Part shown: one piece after another, positions 17,779 to 26,639 of the stretch | Position numbering within the stretch: the stretch's first letter is position 1 | How the letters are laid out: each line of letters starts with the position of its first letter | Assembly (NCBI GenBank): GCA_002319795.1 | Contig: DCFU01000042.1 | Span: forward strand, 1-50,846 | DNA length: 50,846 nucleotides | Direction: 5' to 3' | Source: Megamonas sp. UBA1796 | GTDB taxonomy: Bacteria > Bacillota > Negativicutes > Selenomonadales > Selenomonadaceae | Program-made: the position numbers and the translations under genes | Notes under the pieces: model-generated | The model's database searches: none | The model's input: the letters and a program-made list of their open reading frames with translations, nothing else | Told to the model about the DNA's origin: nothing

Positions 17779-18096
17779 TTGTCTTTAAAAATAACTGGCT
17801 ATTACAAGCTTCCAAACGATTCCATGCCGCAGCTCATAGATTTCAACGAACTTTTCAATACATCTTTCATGCGAAGATATACCCGATATCGTTCCTTTGA
17901 AAAATTTCTGCTTGGTGGAAACTTCCATATTACATGTCAGAAAGATTTTGAGGAGCTGTCTGAAACACGTATGGATGCCTTTGTCAAAAAATCTGCAGAT
18001 TTCTCTTCCTGGCAGGAAATGCTCGATTTTGCTACCGATAAATATATTTGTACAAAAATTTATAAGCCAAAAACAATAACCCCTGAACATAAATAA
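17779..18096 (+). CDS. Small protein of unknown function
   Basis: I do not recognise this 105-residue protein. It begins SLKITGYYKLPND and is rich in aromatic and basic residues (MRRYTRYRSFEKFLLGG) with an acidic middle and a basic end; no signal or membrane segment is seen. I chose a TTG start at 17779 because GGGGTGATT, a near-perfect anti-ribosomal match, lies five bases upstream; no ATG fits. TATAAT occurs at 17717-17722 upstream, but without a good -35. It is isolated between divergent rodZ and a small leftward gene. Confidence 0.7.
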   Translation: MSLKITGYYKLPNDSMPQLIDFNELFNTSFMRRYTRYRSFEKFLLGGNFHITCQKDFEELSETRMDAFVKKSADFSSWQEMLDFATDKYICTKIYKPKTITPEHK

Positions 18097-18133
18097 TTTC
18101 CAAATTAGGATTATTGACCTATCAAATCAACAA

Positions 18134-18262
18134 GTGAATTTCGGTGCTGGGAATAGTAAACAGCCACCTCGAATTGAACGGAGAACGAAGCAGCGAATCC
18201 TGTACAAAGAGATTGTGGCTGCCATTGGGAAAAAATATAAAATAAAAATCCGCACTCCATAG
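18134..18262 (+). other. Possible 42-codon small ORF or gene fragment
   Basis: A GTG-initiated frame ending at TAG (18260-18262) reads as a basic protein containing NSKQPPRIERRTKQRILYKE and VAAIGKKYKIKI. The composition is protein-like, but no ribosome site is visible and its end runs into a terminator hairpin. It could be a small gene or the tail of a lost one. Confidence 0.25.
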
Positions 18263-18277
18263 TTTATAGGAGTGCGG
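18250..18277 (-). terminator. Intrinsic terminator of the small leftward gene
   Basis: CCGCACTCC (18250-18258) pairs with GGAGTGCGG (18269-18277), a perfect 9-bp stem. Read leftward it is followed by ATTTTTATTTTA. It lies just past the stop of the 71-residue gene. Confidence 0.8.
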
Positions 18278-18285
18278 AAAAGAAT

Positions 18286-18501
18286 TTAATCGATCTTTTC
18301 GGTTTCTTGTTTACAAGAATCAGCTTTTGCTTTAACGGCTGTTTTGAAATTCTCGTAAGTTTGGCAGTAAAGCTCATAGATTTTCTCTTCGGATAAAGAG
18401 TGAAGCTCTGGCAGGCTTTCGAGTTTGAGCATGGTTAGTTGATGCAGGAAGGTGCAGTGTGTACCATATTTTTTATCATGGTTTTTAGGTTTGGAGCTCA
18501 T
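18286..18501 (-). CDS. Small charged protein of unknown function
   Basis: 71 residues beginning MSSKPKNHDKKYGTHCTFLH; no domain recognised. The C-terminal half looks helical and charged (EEKIYELYCQTYENFKTAVK) and there are three Cys and several His. GAGGCGATAGA precedes the ATG, and a good terminator follows directly, which together support it as a real gene. No link to neighbours is apparent. Confidence 0.6.
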   Translation of the reverse strand: MSSKPKNHDKKYGTHCTFLHQLTMLKLESLPELHSLSEEKIYELYCQTYENFKTAVKAKADSCKQETEKID

Positions 18502-18747
18502 TCTATCGCCTCATTTCATTGTAATACTAAATAGATTCGTGCTTTATGGGAGAAAACCTGCTTTATCTATAATAGTTTTTAAGTATCGATGGGTTACATG
18601 CAATAAAATGTTCTTCTCAAACAAAAAAATAACGTATATTGACAACGCAGCGTCCTTATTTTTGCACTGCGAGGACTTGCTCCCAACGTATAACGCTTTT
18701 ACCGATGAACAGAAAGAATTGTTCTGACACAACAGCATCGCTTCAGT

Positions 18748-19419
18748 TCACAAAAACCGCAATAAGCACACGGAAAAAAGGATAAAGAACGCTACTGCAG
18801 CATAATCCACGACCACCATGTGGGTTTCCGACATAAATGTACGTCGGCTGCTATCCCCAAAGCCACGCATTTCAAGGCTTACTGCCATGTTTTCACTACG
18901 TGCGATGGCTCGAAACACCATAGGCTTTATCAGCATCATATAGCTGCGCATACGATTATATGGAGAGCCACCGCTTTTATACCCCCGGCATGCCTGTGCT
19001 TCTGAAACACTGTGACTCTCTGCCAAAAGATCTGGTACGAAGCGAAAAATTGCCGTAACCATGAAGGCATAGCTATATGACAAATGACACTGTTTCACCA
19101 AGGCTGCCGTCAGCTGTTGTGTCTTTGTGGAAAATAATACCAATACCATTGAATTTGCCATGATGGCCATGCGCATAGCCGACAGCAGGGAAAGTGTAAC
19201 AGAGGAGCCGCAAAGGAGCTGTATCCCTAACAGCATGCAGGCAAAAACAAACAGCATCGCAAGGGCCCGTGCAGCACTTTTCTTTTTTGTCAAAAAAAAT
19301 ACTGACACATATTCTGCACCTAAAAATACAGCCAATACCAAAGGTTCAGTTGTCAAAAATGAATTTATAGAAACCATAAGGGCTAAAAGTATTTTTGTAA
19401 AAGCTGCTAAGTCACGCAT
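18748..19419 (-). CDS. ecfT: ECF transporter transmembrane component EcfT
   Basis: Membrane scaffold that couples the two ATPases to the substrate-binding S component. Five or six hydrophobic segments are seen, together with the two coupling motifs EAQACRGYKSGG and SLEMRGFG (the family's Ala-Arg-Gly signatures). 223 residues. It overlaps the ATPase gene by eight bases and is the last gene of the T-box operon. Confidence 0.9.
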   Translation of the reverse strand: MRDLAAFTKILLALMVSINSFLTTEPLVLAVFLGAEYVSVFFLTKKKSAARALAMLFVFACMLLGIQLLCGSSVTLSLLSAMRMAIMANSMVLVLFSTKTQQLTAALVKQCHLSYSYAFMVTAIFRFVPDLLAESHSVSEAQACRGYKSGGSPYNRMRSYMMLIKPMVFRAIARSENMAVSLEMRGFGDSSRRTFMSETHMVVVDYAAVAFFILFSVCLLRFL

Positions 19420-20221
19420 GCGTACCCGTCCTCCTCACTAATTTCGCATATATTTCTGCCGGCGTGAGGCAAATTGGCAGCCCAAGCTCCGCACTCACGC
19501 GCACCGCCTCAGGCAGTTCAAGCCCCAACGCCTCCGTTTTTTCCTTGTCTGAAAAAAGCTCTGCCGGCTTACCCTCAAAGCCAATATGCCCCTGCTCCAG
19601 TACGAGCATCCGTGTTGCATGTTCAGCCAGGATATCCATATCATGTGTTACGAGGAGTATGGACATTCCTTCCTCATTCAACTTTCTCATAAGGCGCAAA
19701 AGCTGGACCCGTTCCCTGCAGTCCTGCCCTGAAGTCGGCTCATCCAGGATAAGTACTTCAGGCTCTGCTGCCAAGGCAGAAGCAATTGCCAGTCTTTGCT
19801 TCTGTCCTCTGGACAAAAGCTGCGGCGACCTTTCTGCAAATTCCAGTAAAGCCACTTCCCGCAAAGCCTTTCTTGCTTTTTCTTCCGCTTGTTTTCCAGA
19901 GTATCCATGCTGAAGCGGCGAATACATTGCCTCCTCTAAAACCGTATTGGCAAAAATCTGGCTGTCAGGATTTTGAAAAACATAACCGATAACGGCCGAG
20001 CGTTCTGCCGCCGGGGATTGCGTAACATCACGGCCATCGAAAAACACCGTTCCCTGCTCCGGTTTTAAAAGTCCCATAACAAGACGTGTGATTGTAGTTT
20101 TCCCCGTCCCATTCCGGCCTGCAATTGCCAGGATTTCTCCATTTCTCAGTGAAAAGCTGACATTTTGTATGACTTTCTTTTCTTCATTATAGCCATAGGT
20201 CATGTCTCTTATTTCAATCAT
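19412..20221 (-). CDS. ecfA: ECF transporter ATPase (energy-coupling factor)
   Basis: ABC ATPase of the energy-coupling module. Walker A GRNGTGKTT, signature LSRGQKQRLAIASALA (Arg replaces the second residue of LSGGQ), Walker B VLILDEPTSGQD, and switch His in LLVTHDMD. 269 residues with the extra C-terminal segment typical of EcfA. It overlaps the upstream fusion gene by four bases. It should pair with the ATPase half of that fusion. Confidence 0.92.
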   Translation of the reverse strand: MIEIRDMTYGYNEEKKVIQNVSFSLRNGEILAIAGRNGTGKTTITRLVMGLLKPEQGTVFFDGRDVTQSPAAERSAVIGYVFQNPDSQIFANTVLEEAMYSPLQHGYSGKQAEEKARKALREVALLEFAERSPQLLSRGQKQRLAIASALAAEPEVLILDEPTSGQDCRERVQLLRLMRKLNEEGMSILLVTHDMDILAEHATRMLVLEQGHIGFEGKPAELFSDKEKTEALGLELPEAVRVSAELGLPICLTPAEIYAKLVRRTGTHA

Positions 20222-21507
20222 GACAATTCCCCCAATTCCAAATAAATTTTTGTCTGCAAAGGGATTGCTTCTGCATAAATGTCATGTTCGTACATATATT
20301 CCATCCCTTCCTGCATGGTACCCGCAATCTTCAGTCCGCCATCCTCAAGTACAAGCATTTGCGTCGCATAAGGCAAAACATATTTCAAATCATGTTCGGC
20401 TGTAATGATAGTTGTTCCGTATTTTTCCCTTATATCTTCCAATAATGTATAAATTTCTCTGGCTCCTTCAGGGTCTATAGCAGCCACAGGTTCATCCAAA
20501 AGCAATATGTCCGTATGCAGTGCCAGCATAACAGCAATTGCCAGACGCTGTTTCTGCCCACCTGACAATGATACGATTTTTCTGTTCCCGAATCCAGCCA
20601 GCCCAGTCATTTCCAAAACTTCCTGCCGACGTTTTTGTATTTTTTCCACCGTATACCCGGCATTTTCCAAGGAAAAATCAATTTCATCACCAACATTTTC
20701 TGTTACAAGCTGTCCTTCATAATCGGCCATAACCATCCCAGCTTTGCTTTTCAAAATCTCACGTGACGACTCCAAAATATCGATTCCATTTACCACAAGC
20801 CGACTGTCCTTCATATCTTCAAAATAATCCATGCGCGCGCCGGCAATCGTAAGCAGCAAGGATGTTTTTCCCTCTCCATTCGCTCCTGTTACTACGGTAA
20901 AAGATCCCTTGGGAATTACAGCATTGACATTTTTCATGCTGAATTTTTTCTGGTTTTGGTTTGAGGCAGTCGCATTGAATATCCTGTCAGCCGGATGATA
21001 TAGCAATTGTCCTGCAACAGCTCCCAGACAAGCAACCAAAAGTACTACCGGAAGCATGGCAAAGAGAAAGACATTCATAGGCAGGCTTAAAATGATTTTA
21101 GTAAGTAGTACAAAGCTGCCACCACTGATAAAGGTCGTAACAAAAACCAGTAATACCGGCTCAAGATTTATACGAAACAAACGTATCCGGCAAACATACC
21201 GCCCTGCAAGCATCGCACAAAGCAAAGCTGCCAACGGATCGCTCACAAGGTTCACATAAGGGATAGCAGCTTTCGAAGACATTGTCGCCACCAGCCCGGA
21301 CACTATCCCGATGCCAAAACCCTGTTTCGCTGAAGGACGGCAGAGCATGATTGCCAGCGTATACATGACAATATTCCAGTTCAAAGATATGCCGCCTATA
21401 TTTGGTGAAACCATACGAAGAATTACGCCGATCGCCAGAAACAATATCGTAATAGTTATCCAACGAAGATCTTCTCCTTTTTTTTCCTGAAATCGAATAT
21501 TCTGCAT
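20218..21507 (-). CDS. Fused TrpP-type ECF substrate component and ATPase
   Basis: Residues about 15-175 form a five- or six-helix membrane domain resembling B. subtilis TrpP/ThiW-type S components (FGIGIVSGLVATMSSKAA; FVTTFISGGSFVLL). Residues about 185-429 form a complete ABC ATPase: Walker A GANGEGKTS (208-216), LSGGQKQRLAIA (about 314-325) and Walker B ILLLDEP (about 334-340). No stop or frameshift separates the halves, so the fusion appears real. The T-box upstream carries a UGG specifier, which points to tryptophan (or a precursor) as substrate. S-component-to-ATPase fusion is unusual. Confidence 0.85.
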   Translation of the reverse strand: MQNIRFQEKKGEDLRWITITILFLAIGVILRMVSPNIGGISLNWNIVMYTLAIMLCRPSAKQGFGIGIVSGLVATMSSKAAIPYVNLVSDPLAALLCAMLAGRYVCRIRLFRINLEPVLLVFVTTFISGGSFVLLTKIILSLPMNVFLFAMLPVVLLVACLGAVAGQLLYHPADRIFNATASNQNQKKFSMKNVNAVIPKGSFTVVTGANGEGKTSLLLTIAGARMDYFEDMKDSRLVVNGIDILESSREILKSKAGMVMADYEGQLVTENVGDEIDFSLENAGYTVEKIQKRRQEVLEMTGLAGFGNRKIVSLSGGQKQRLAIAVMLALHTDILLLDEPVAAIDPEGAREIYTLLEDIREKYGTTIITAEHDLKYVLPYATQMLVLEDGGLKIAGTMQEGMEYMYEHDIYAEAIPLQTKIYLELGELS

Positions 21508-21528
21508 GTCTTTTCCCTCCTAAAATAT

Positions 21529-21812
21529 AAAAAGCCTCTCATCCCGGTAAAGGGACGAGAGGCTTTAACTCACGCGGTACCACCCTTGTTGGCATAATGC
21601 CCAACTCAGTACAAGGTACAGGATAAAATCCGATACCCGGTTTCTGATAACGGCGAAACATTCCCGACAGCTCCTACCCCAAAAACGGCTCAAAGCTGTA
21701 TCTCACAGATCCATTCACTTTATCAGCTTCACCGGACTCGCACCAAACGCCGGTTCTCTGTATCTGCCTTCCTAAAGCTACTCTTCCTGTTCATCGACTG
21801 TACTCTATGTAT
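21529..21812 (-). ncRNA. T-box riboswitch, tryptophan (UGG) specifier
   Basis: The leader contains the T-box core AGGGTGGTACCGCG (21573-21586), then a terminator whose stem AAAGCCTCTCGTCCC pairs with GGGATGAGAGGCTTT, ending in T (21529-21567). In the 3' side of stem I, GTGAATGGATC gives the GAA-NNN-A arrangement of the specifier loop, with UGG at 21711-21713; AGTA on the 5' side completes the loop-E pair. It senses uncharged tRNA-Trp and permits read-through into the ECF operon. The 5' end is estimated from the promoter. Confidence 0.9.
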
Positions 21813-21818
21813 GGACTT

Positions 21819-21847
21819 ATATTAACAATCTCATGCAAAATTGTCAA
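21819..21847 (-). promoter_or_regulatory. Promoter of the T-box/ECF operon
   Basis: Leftward TTGACA (21842-21847), 17-base spacer, TAATAT (21819-21824), starting only 15 bases after the cysteine desulfurase stop. Confidence 0.75.
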
Positions 21848-21861
21848 GCAATAATTTACAT

Positions 21862-23010
21862 TTATTTTTTCAATTCCCGTATATCGGATACAATTTTCTG
21901 CAGTTCCAATAAAAATTCATCCACATCCTGCTCTACAGTTTTATTACCCATACTGACACGAATTGCCGAATTTGCCTTTTCCGCATCCTGGCCCATAGCA
22001 AGCAACACATGAGAAGGCTCCAAAGAACCAGCACTACAGGCACTGCCACCCGAAACAGCAAACCCTGCCATATCAAGGCGCAAAAGAAGCACATCACTTT
22101 CAATGCCCTGTATACCAAAATTCACATTACCAGGTAAGCGCTGCACACGTGAACCATTGATCCACGCACCATCTATACATAGAACTCCCCGTATCAGCCT
22201 CTCACGCAGAACCGATAAACGTTCCATTTCCTCTGCCAATGAAGCTGCAGCAAGCTCTGCAGCCATACCCAGACCTATGATTCCCGGAACATTTTCTGTT
22301 CCGGCACGCATATTTCTTTCCTGCGCGCCTCCATGCATAAACGGAACTATTCCGACACCCTGCCGCAGATAAAGAGCACCAATTCCCTTTGGTCCATAAA
22401 ACTTGTGCCCGGAAAGAGACAACGCATCCACCTGCATCTTCCGGACATCCAAAGGAATATGTGCCACAGCTTGTACAGCATCCACATGAAAATAAACGCC
22501 CTTTTCTTTCGTAAGCACTCCAATTTCTTCAATCGGCTCGATTGTTCCGACTTCATTATTCGCCGCCATAATGCTTACAAGAAGCGTATCATCATCCAAA
22601 GCCTGTTTCAGCGCTGTAATGGATACACGCCCTTCCACATCTACTGGCAGATAAGTCACGCGAAATCCCTGCTGCTCGAGCCACGCACAGGTATGCAGTA
22701 CAGCGTGATGTTCTATCTGTGTTGTAATAATATGTTTCCGCGCATTTTGATTCGCAAGTGCGATTCCCTTGATAGCCCAGTTGTCACTTTCACTGCCGCC
22801 ACTCGTAAAAAATATTTCCTGCGGTCCGGCACACAAAAGCGCCGCCAACTGTCCGCGCGCTTTTGCAACTGCCTGGCGCGCTTCCTGTCCAAAGCTATGC
22901 AAACTTGAAGGGTTGCCAAAGACACCCGTCATATAAGGAAGCATCCTTTCCGCAATGTCCTTGTCCAACGGAGTCGTCGCCGCATAGTCAAGGTAAACCG
23001 GATGTCTCAT
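21862..23010 (-). CDS. iscS: Cysteine desulfurase (IscS/NifS family)
   Basis: PLP enzyme that releases sulphur from cysteine for Fe-S clusters and tRNA thiolation. It begins VYLDYAATTPLD, has the PLP-lysine segment SLSGHKFYGPKGIGALYLR, His in TTQIEHHAVLHT, and the catalytic Cys in GGSACSAGSLEPSHVL. 382 residues, complete. Its ATG overlaps the Rrf2 regulator's stop by four bases. nifU/iscU and mnmA, which commonly follow, are not here. Confidence 0.94.
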   Translation of the reverse strand: MRHPVYLDYAATTPLDKDIAERMLPYMTGVFGNPSSLHSFGQEARQAVAKARGQLAALLCAGPQEIFFTSGGSESDNWAIKGIALANQNARKHIITTQIEHHAVLHTCAWLEQQGFRVTYLPVDVEGRVSITALKQALDDDTLLVSIMAANNEVGTIEPIEEIGVLTKEKGVYFHVDAVQAVAHIPLDVRKMQVDALSLSGHKFYGPKGIGALYLRQGVGIVPFMHGGAQERNMRAGTENVPGIIGLGMAAELAAASLAEEMERLSVLRERLIRGVLCIDGAWINGSRVQRLPGNVNFGIQGIESDVLLLRLDMAGFAVSGGSACSAGSLEPSHVLLAMGQDAEKANSAIRVSMGNKTVEQDVDEFLLELQKIVSDIRELKK

Positions 23011-23450
23011 TTTATATTTCCTTCCTGCTTGCTATTATCGCGGCAAAGTTCAGCCAACGTAATATTATTCAGTACATAATTGATACTGTCGCATACCTTT
23101 TCCCAAACCCCGCGTGTTACGCAATGTCCCGCCTTAGCACAACACTGGTTTTCTGCCTCCGCGCTTGTCAGCAGACAGTCAACCAAGGCAATAGGCCCCT
23201 CCATCGCGGTAACGATTTCGCCAATTGTCACCTTTTGCGGTTCACGCGCCAACATATAGCCTCCCTGTGCACCACGCACACTTCTTACAAAACCGGCATT
23301 GCGCAACGTGGCCATGAGCTGCTCCAAATAGTGCTCCGAAATCCCCTGATTATCCGCGATGCTGCGAAGGGACACGGCTCCCTCTCCATAGTGAAGTGCA
23401 AGCTCATACAGAGCTGCCACACCATATCGTCCTCTTGTTGAAAGCTTCAA
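23007..23450 (-). CDS. iscR: Rrf2/IscR-family transcriptional regulator
   Basis: Winged-helix regulator, likely sensing Fe-S or cysteine status. N-terminal helix-turn-helix KLSTRGRYGVAALYELALHY, and RGAQGGYMLAREPQKVTIGE. A Cys cluster is present (VDCLLTSAEAENQCCAKAGHC), compatible with an IscR-like iron-sulphur site. I chose the second TTG (23450) as start because GGGGTGATT precedes it at the right distance; the first TTG (23465) lies upstream of that site. Co-transcribed with iscS, probably autoregulated. Confidence 0.87.
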   Translation of the reverse strand: MKLSTRGRYGVAALYELALHYGEGAVSLRSIADNQGISEHYLEQLMATLRNAGFVRSVRGAQGGYMLAREPQKVTIGEIVTAMEGPIALVDCLLTSAEAENQCCAKAGHCVTRGVWEKVCDSINYVLNNITLAELCRDNSKQEGNIK

Positions 23451-23533
23451 AAAATCACCCCGCAACTCCCAGTAAACTAATATGATTTATTACCTATCAA
23501 TATAGCACAGCCAGTCTTGTCTGTCAAAAACCT

Positions 23534-24859
23534 TTATTCTCGTTCCGGCCAGCATTTCTTTAAATACGCCTGCAATATTTTTTCTTCACCATTCTCCGAC
23601 GGGTGATAGTATCTCTCCTCTTTCATCTCCCGCGGCATGTATTCCTGCCGCAGGAAATGCTCTGGAGCATCATGCGGATACATATAGTCGGTACCATGCC
23701 CCAGCTTCTCTGCGCCTTTATAATGCGCATCCCGGAGATGCATGGGTACAGCCCCGCAATTGCGACTGCGCACATCTGCGAGCGCATGATCCACCGCCAT
23801 GTATGACGCATTGCTCTTCGGGGAAGAAGCCACATATATGACTGCCTGGGCAAGCGGGATTCTGGCCTCCGGCATACCGACAAACTGTACTGCCTGTACA
23901 GCTGCCATCGCCACTACCAAAGCCTGTGGATTCGCATTCCCCACATCCTCTGCGGCACAAATCACTACACGGCGGGCAATGAAGTTTGTATCCTCGCCCG
24001 CTGCAATCATGCGTGCCAAATAATGCACCGCAGCATCCGGATCGCTGCCGCGCATACTCTTGATAAAGGCTGAAACCGTATCATAATGATTATCACCCTT
24101 TTTATCATAACTCTGCATACGTTCTCCCACGATGCTTTGCAGGCTTTCCATAGTAATGCTGCCTGCCGGGGTGGCTATCATAGCTGCTGCCTGTTCCAAA
24201 AGATTTAAAGCCATGCGCCCGTCGCCACCAGCTAACTGCGCCATAGCCTCCAAAACCTCATCCGTGCAGCACAAACTATTATTTCCCAGGCCACGTTCCT
24301 TATCCTGCAAGGCCTGCCGCAATATACGCACAATCTGTCCATCTGTCAGCATGGAGAGCCGTACAAGACGTACACGGGAAAGCAATGCGCGGTTCACTTC
24401 AAAATATGGGTTTTCTGTCGTCGCTCCAATCAAAATGAGCCTGCCATCCTCTACATAAGGCAGCAATACATCCTGTTGGCTTTTATTGAAACGATGGATT
24501 TCATCTATGAATACAATTGTACGTTTTTGATAAAATTTTCTTTGCTCCGCTGCCTCATCAACAATCTTACGTATATCATTGATCCCCGCAGACACCGCAT
24601 TGAGTTTTTTAAACACACTATTTGTAATGCCGGCAATCATCTGGGCAAGCGTGGTCTTACCCGTACCCGGCGGACCATAGAAAATCATCGAAGGAATTTG
24701 ATCGGCTTCAATCATTTTTCTGAGATACTTTCCCCGGCCCACAGCATCCTCCTGCCCGATAAACTCATCAAAATTACGTGGCCGCATACGCTGCGCCAGC
24801 GGTTCATACCGATAAGATGCCGAAGACTCCGCCGCAGAAAACAAATCCATATCATCCAT
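23534..24859 (-). CDS. rarA: Replication-associated recombination protein RarA (MgsA)
   Basis: Clamp-loader-like AAA+ ATPase acting at stalled forks. Walker A FYGPPGTGKTTLAQMIAG, Walker B VFIDEIHRFNKSQQDVLLP, sensor GATTENPYFEVNRALLSR, and the C-terminal helical domain (GSDPDAAVHYLARMIAAGED). 441 residues. The ATG overlaps the dut stop by one base (TAATG); the longer reading from 24907 is inside dut. Confidence 0.94.
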   Translation of the reverse strand: MDDMDLFSAAESSASYRYEPLAQRMRPRNFDEFIGQEDAVGRGKYLRKMIEADQIPSMIFYGPPGTGKTTLAQMIAGITNSVFKKLNAVSAGINDIRKIVDEAAEQRKFYQKRTIVFIDEIHRFNKSQQDVLLPYVEDGRLILIGATTENPYFEVNRALLSRVRLVRLSMLTDGQIVRILRQALQDKERGLGNNSLCCTDEVLEAMAQLAGGDGRMALNLLEQAAAMIATPAGSITMESLQSIVGERMQSYDKKGDNHYDTVSAFIKSMRGSDPDAAVHYLARMIAAGEDTNFIARRVVICAAEDVGNANPQALVVAMAAVQAVQFVGMPEARIPLAQAVIYVASSPKSNASYMAVDHALADVRSRNCGAVPMHLRDAHYKGAEKLGHGTDYMYPHDAPEHFLRQEYMPREMKEERYYHPSENGEEKILQAYLKKCWPERE

Positions 24860-25314
24860 TATATCTCCCCCGTCGACCCCATGCCGCCATGACGTTTGCG
24901 CCCGCACCCTGCGACATCGCCATCCACAACAAGATAAGAATAGAAAATCCCCTGGGCAATACGCATCCCTTTATCAATATGAACCTCCTCTGTCCCATGA
25001 TTGATAAGCGCAACCATAATATGGCCTTCGTTATCCTCATTATTGTAATAATCGGCGTCAATGATTCCCTGCGCATTGATACAGGAAACCAGATTTTTGA
25101 TAGAAAAACCAGATCGCACATGGATTCCCAGATACTCATTCTGCTGCATATAAACCTTAAGACCGGTCGGCACCAAAGTTACCTTGTGCGGAGAAAGGAC
25201 GGCCTTCTCCGCGGCTTCAATATCGTACCCGGCACTGCTGCCAGTTTTCCTCTTAGGTAAATGGATATCTGCACCGTTATAACTGCTTACAACTTCAAAT
25301 CCTCTTTTTCTCAT
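24859..25314 (-). CDS. dut: dUTPase (deoxyuridine 5'-triphosphate nucleotidohydrolase)
   Basis: Hydrolyses dUTP to dUMP, keeping uracil out of DNA. Visible motifs: SAGYDIEAAE (1), HVRSGFSIK (2), GIIDADYYN (3), KGMRIAQGIF (4) and the C-terminal glycine-rich HGGMGSTG (5). About 151 residues from the second of two adjacent ATGs, which sits six bases after AAGGAG. Coupled to rarA. Confidence 0.9.
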   Translation of the reverse strand: MRKRGFEVVSSYNGADIHLPKRKTGSSAGYDIEAAEKAVLSPHKVTLVPTGLKVYMQQNEYLGIHVRSGFSIKNLVSCINAQGIIDADYYNNEDNEGHIMVALINHGTEEVHIDKGMRIAQGIFYSYLVVDGDVAGCGRKRHGGMGSTGEI

Positions 25315-25391
25315 CATTCTCTCCTTGCGAACTTTTGTTCTTTTTCTTATGAAAAAATAGAGCAAAGCGATTACAGCTTTGCCCTGTCAGC

Positions 25392-25646
25392 TTATGCTTG
25401 TCCATCGTCTTTTTTCTCCAGCTCATAGCTTCCGGTAATCGGCTTCGCCGGAGTAATCGTAGATATAGCATGTTTATAAACAAGTTGCTGTTTGCCAAGC
25501 GTATCAAGAATTACGGTAAAATTATCGAATCCTTTTACATTGCCCTTAAGCTGAAATCCATTGACAAGATGGATAACTACAGCAATGTTCTCTTTTCGTA
25601 CCTGATTCAAAAAACTATCCTGTAAATTAATAAATTTTGCTGGCAT
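25392..25646 (-). CDS. hfq: RNA chaperone Hfq
   Basis: Hexameric Sm-like protein that helps small RNAs pair with mRNAs. Sm1 (NLQDSFLNQVRKENIAVVIH, LVNGFQLKGNVKGFDNFTVIL) and Sm2 (QQLVYKHAISTITPA) are intact; 84 residues. The miaA-hfq order is widely conserved. GGGGGG precedes the ATG. Confidence 0.97.
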   Translation of the reverse strand: MPAKFINLQDSFLNQVRKENIAVVIHLVNGFQLKGNVKGFDNFTVILDTLGKQQLVYKHAISTITPAKPITGSYELEKKDDGQA

Positions 25647-25688
25647 TAAAATCCCCCCTGCATTTCCTTATAAACCTGTCCTGCATAA

Positions 25689-26639
25689 TTAGAATTCTCC
25701 CTTAGCGGCAAAATATCCTGCTATATCGTTATAAACCATTTCCAAAAGGCTTTTTTCCGGCATAGTCCCCACATCGTACCAATGAACATATGGCATTTTC
25801 CTATACCAGGTCAGCTGTCGTTTGGCAAAATTTCGTGTTGACTTTTTTATCTGTCCAATCGCACTATCCCGTGTGATTTCTCCGCAAAGATAAGCGGCAG
25901 TTTCCTTGTAGCCAATCCCCTGCATAGCCTGTGCCGTACGAGGTACACCTGCACGCAGCAAGCCAGATACCTCATCCTCAAGACCCGCCGTGAACATAGC
26001 ATCCACACGGGCATTAATACGTTCATACAGATCAGCACGTGCACGGCAAAGACCGACAACATAAACATCATAAGCCAACAAATCCGCGGCCTGTTGTTTA
26101 TCCTGCGAAATGGTTTCTCTGCCAAAATGGTAGACTTCTAACGCCCGGATAACACGTCGGAAATCATTTACGTGCAAACGGCTAGCTGCTGCTGGATCTA
26201 CCTGGGCCAACATCGCATGCACATAGCCCTTTCCTTTTTCCACGGCCAGATGTTCCAGCTCCTGACGATAGGCTGCATTTCCCGGAGCCGTGTTGAAGCG
26301 ATAACCTTCTATCAATGACTTTATATACAGCCCCGTTCCGCCAGCCAATATAGGAATACACCCACATATATTAAGCTTGCGGATACGCTCCACCGCCCGG
26401 GCTTGAAAATCCGTTACGTTGAAGCTTGCTTCCGCAGGCAATATATCAATAAGAAAATGCTTCACTCCAGCCTGTTCCTCAGCGGTTGGTTTTGCCGTAC
26501 CAATATTGAACCCCTTATAAACCAGCATAGAGTCACCAGACAATATATCTGTATGCATTCTAGCAGCCAAATCAATCGACAGCCTGGTCTTCCCTACGGC
26601 CGTCGGTCCCAAAATCACAATTAACTTTTCCCGGCTCAC
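25689..26639 (-). CDS. miaA: tRNA dimethylallyltransferase
   Basis: Adds a dimethylallyl group to A37 of tRNAs that read UNN codons. P-loop VILGPTAVGKTRLSIDLA, then ILSGDSMLVYKGFNIGTAKP, LAGGTGLYIKSLIEG, and KRQLTWYRK. 316 residues. It overlaps the upstream metallo-hydrolase by four bases. Confidence 0.97.
   Translation of the reverse strand: MSREKLIVILGPTAVGKTRLSIDLAARMHTDILSGDSMLVYKGFNIGTAKPTAEEQAGVKHFLIDILPAEASFNVTDFQARAVERIRKLNICGCIPILAGGTGLYIKSLIEGYRFNTAPGNAAYRQELEHLAVEKGKGYVHAMLAQVDPAAASRLHVNDFRRVIRALEVYHFGRETISQDKQQAADLLAYDVYVVGLCRARADLYERINARVDAMFTAGLEDEVSGLLRAGVPRTAQAMQGIGYKETAAYLCGEITRDSAIGQIKKSTRNFAKRQLTWYRKMPYVHWYDVGTMPEKSLLEMVYNDIAGYFAAKGEF

Noticed and set aside
18250..18277. 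Inverted repeat as an insertion-sequence end
   Set aside because: Followed by a T-rich tract directly after a gene, so it is an ordinary terminator; no transposase or target duplication nearby.
18544..18738. Leftward 64-codon frame
   Set aside because: Low-complexity, Cys/Ser/Lys-rich and without a ribosome site; it overlaps a more protein-like frame on the other strand.
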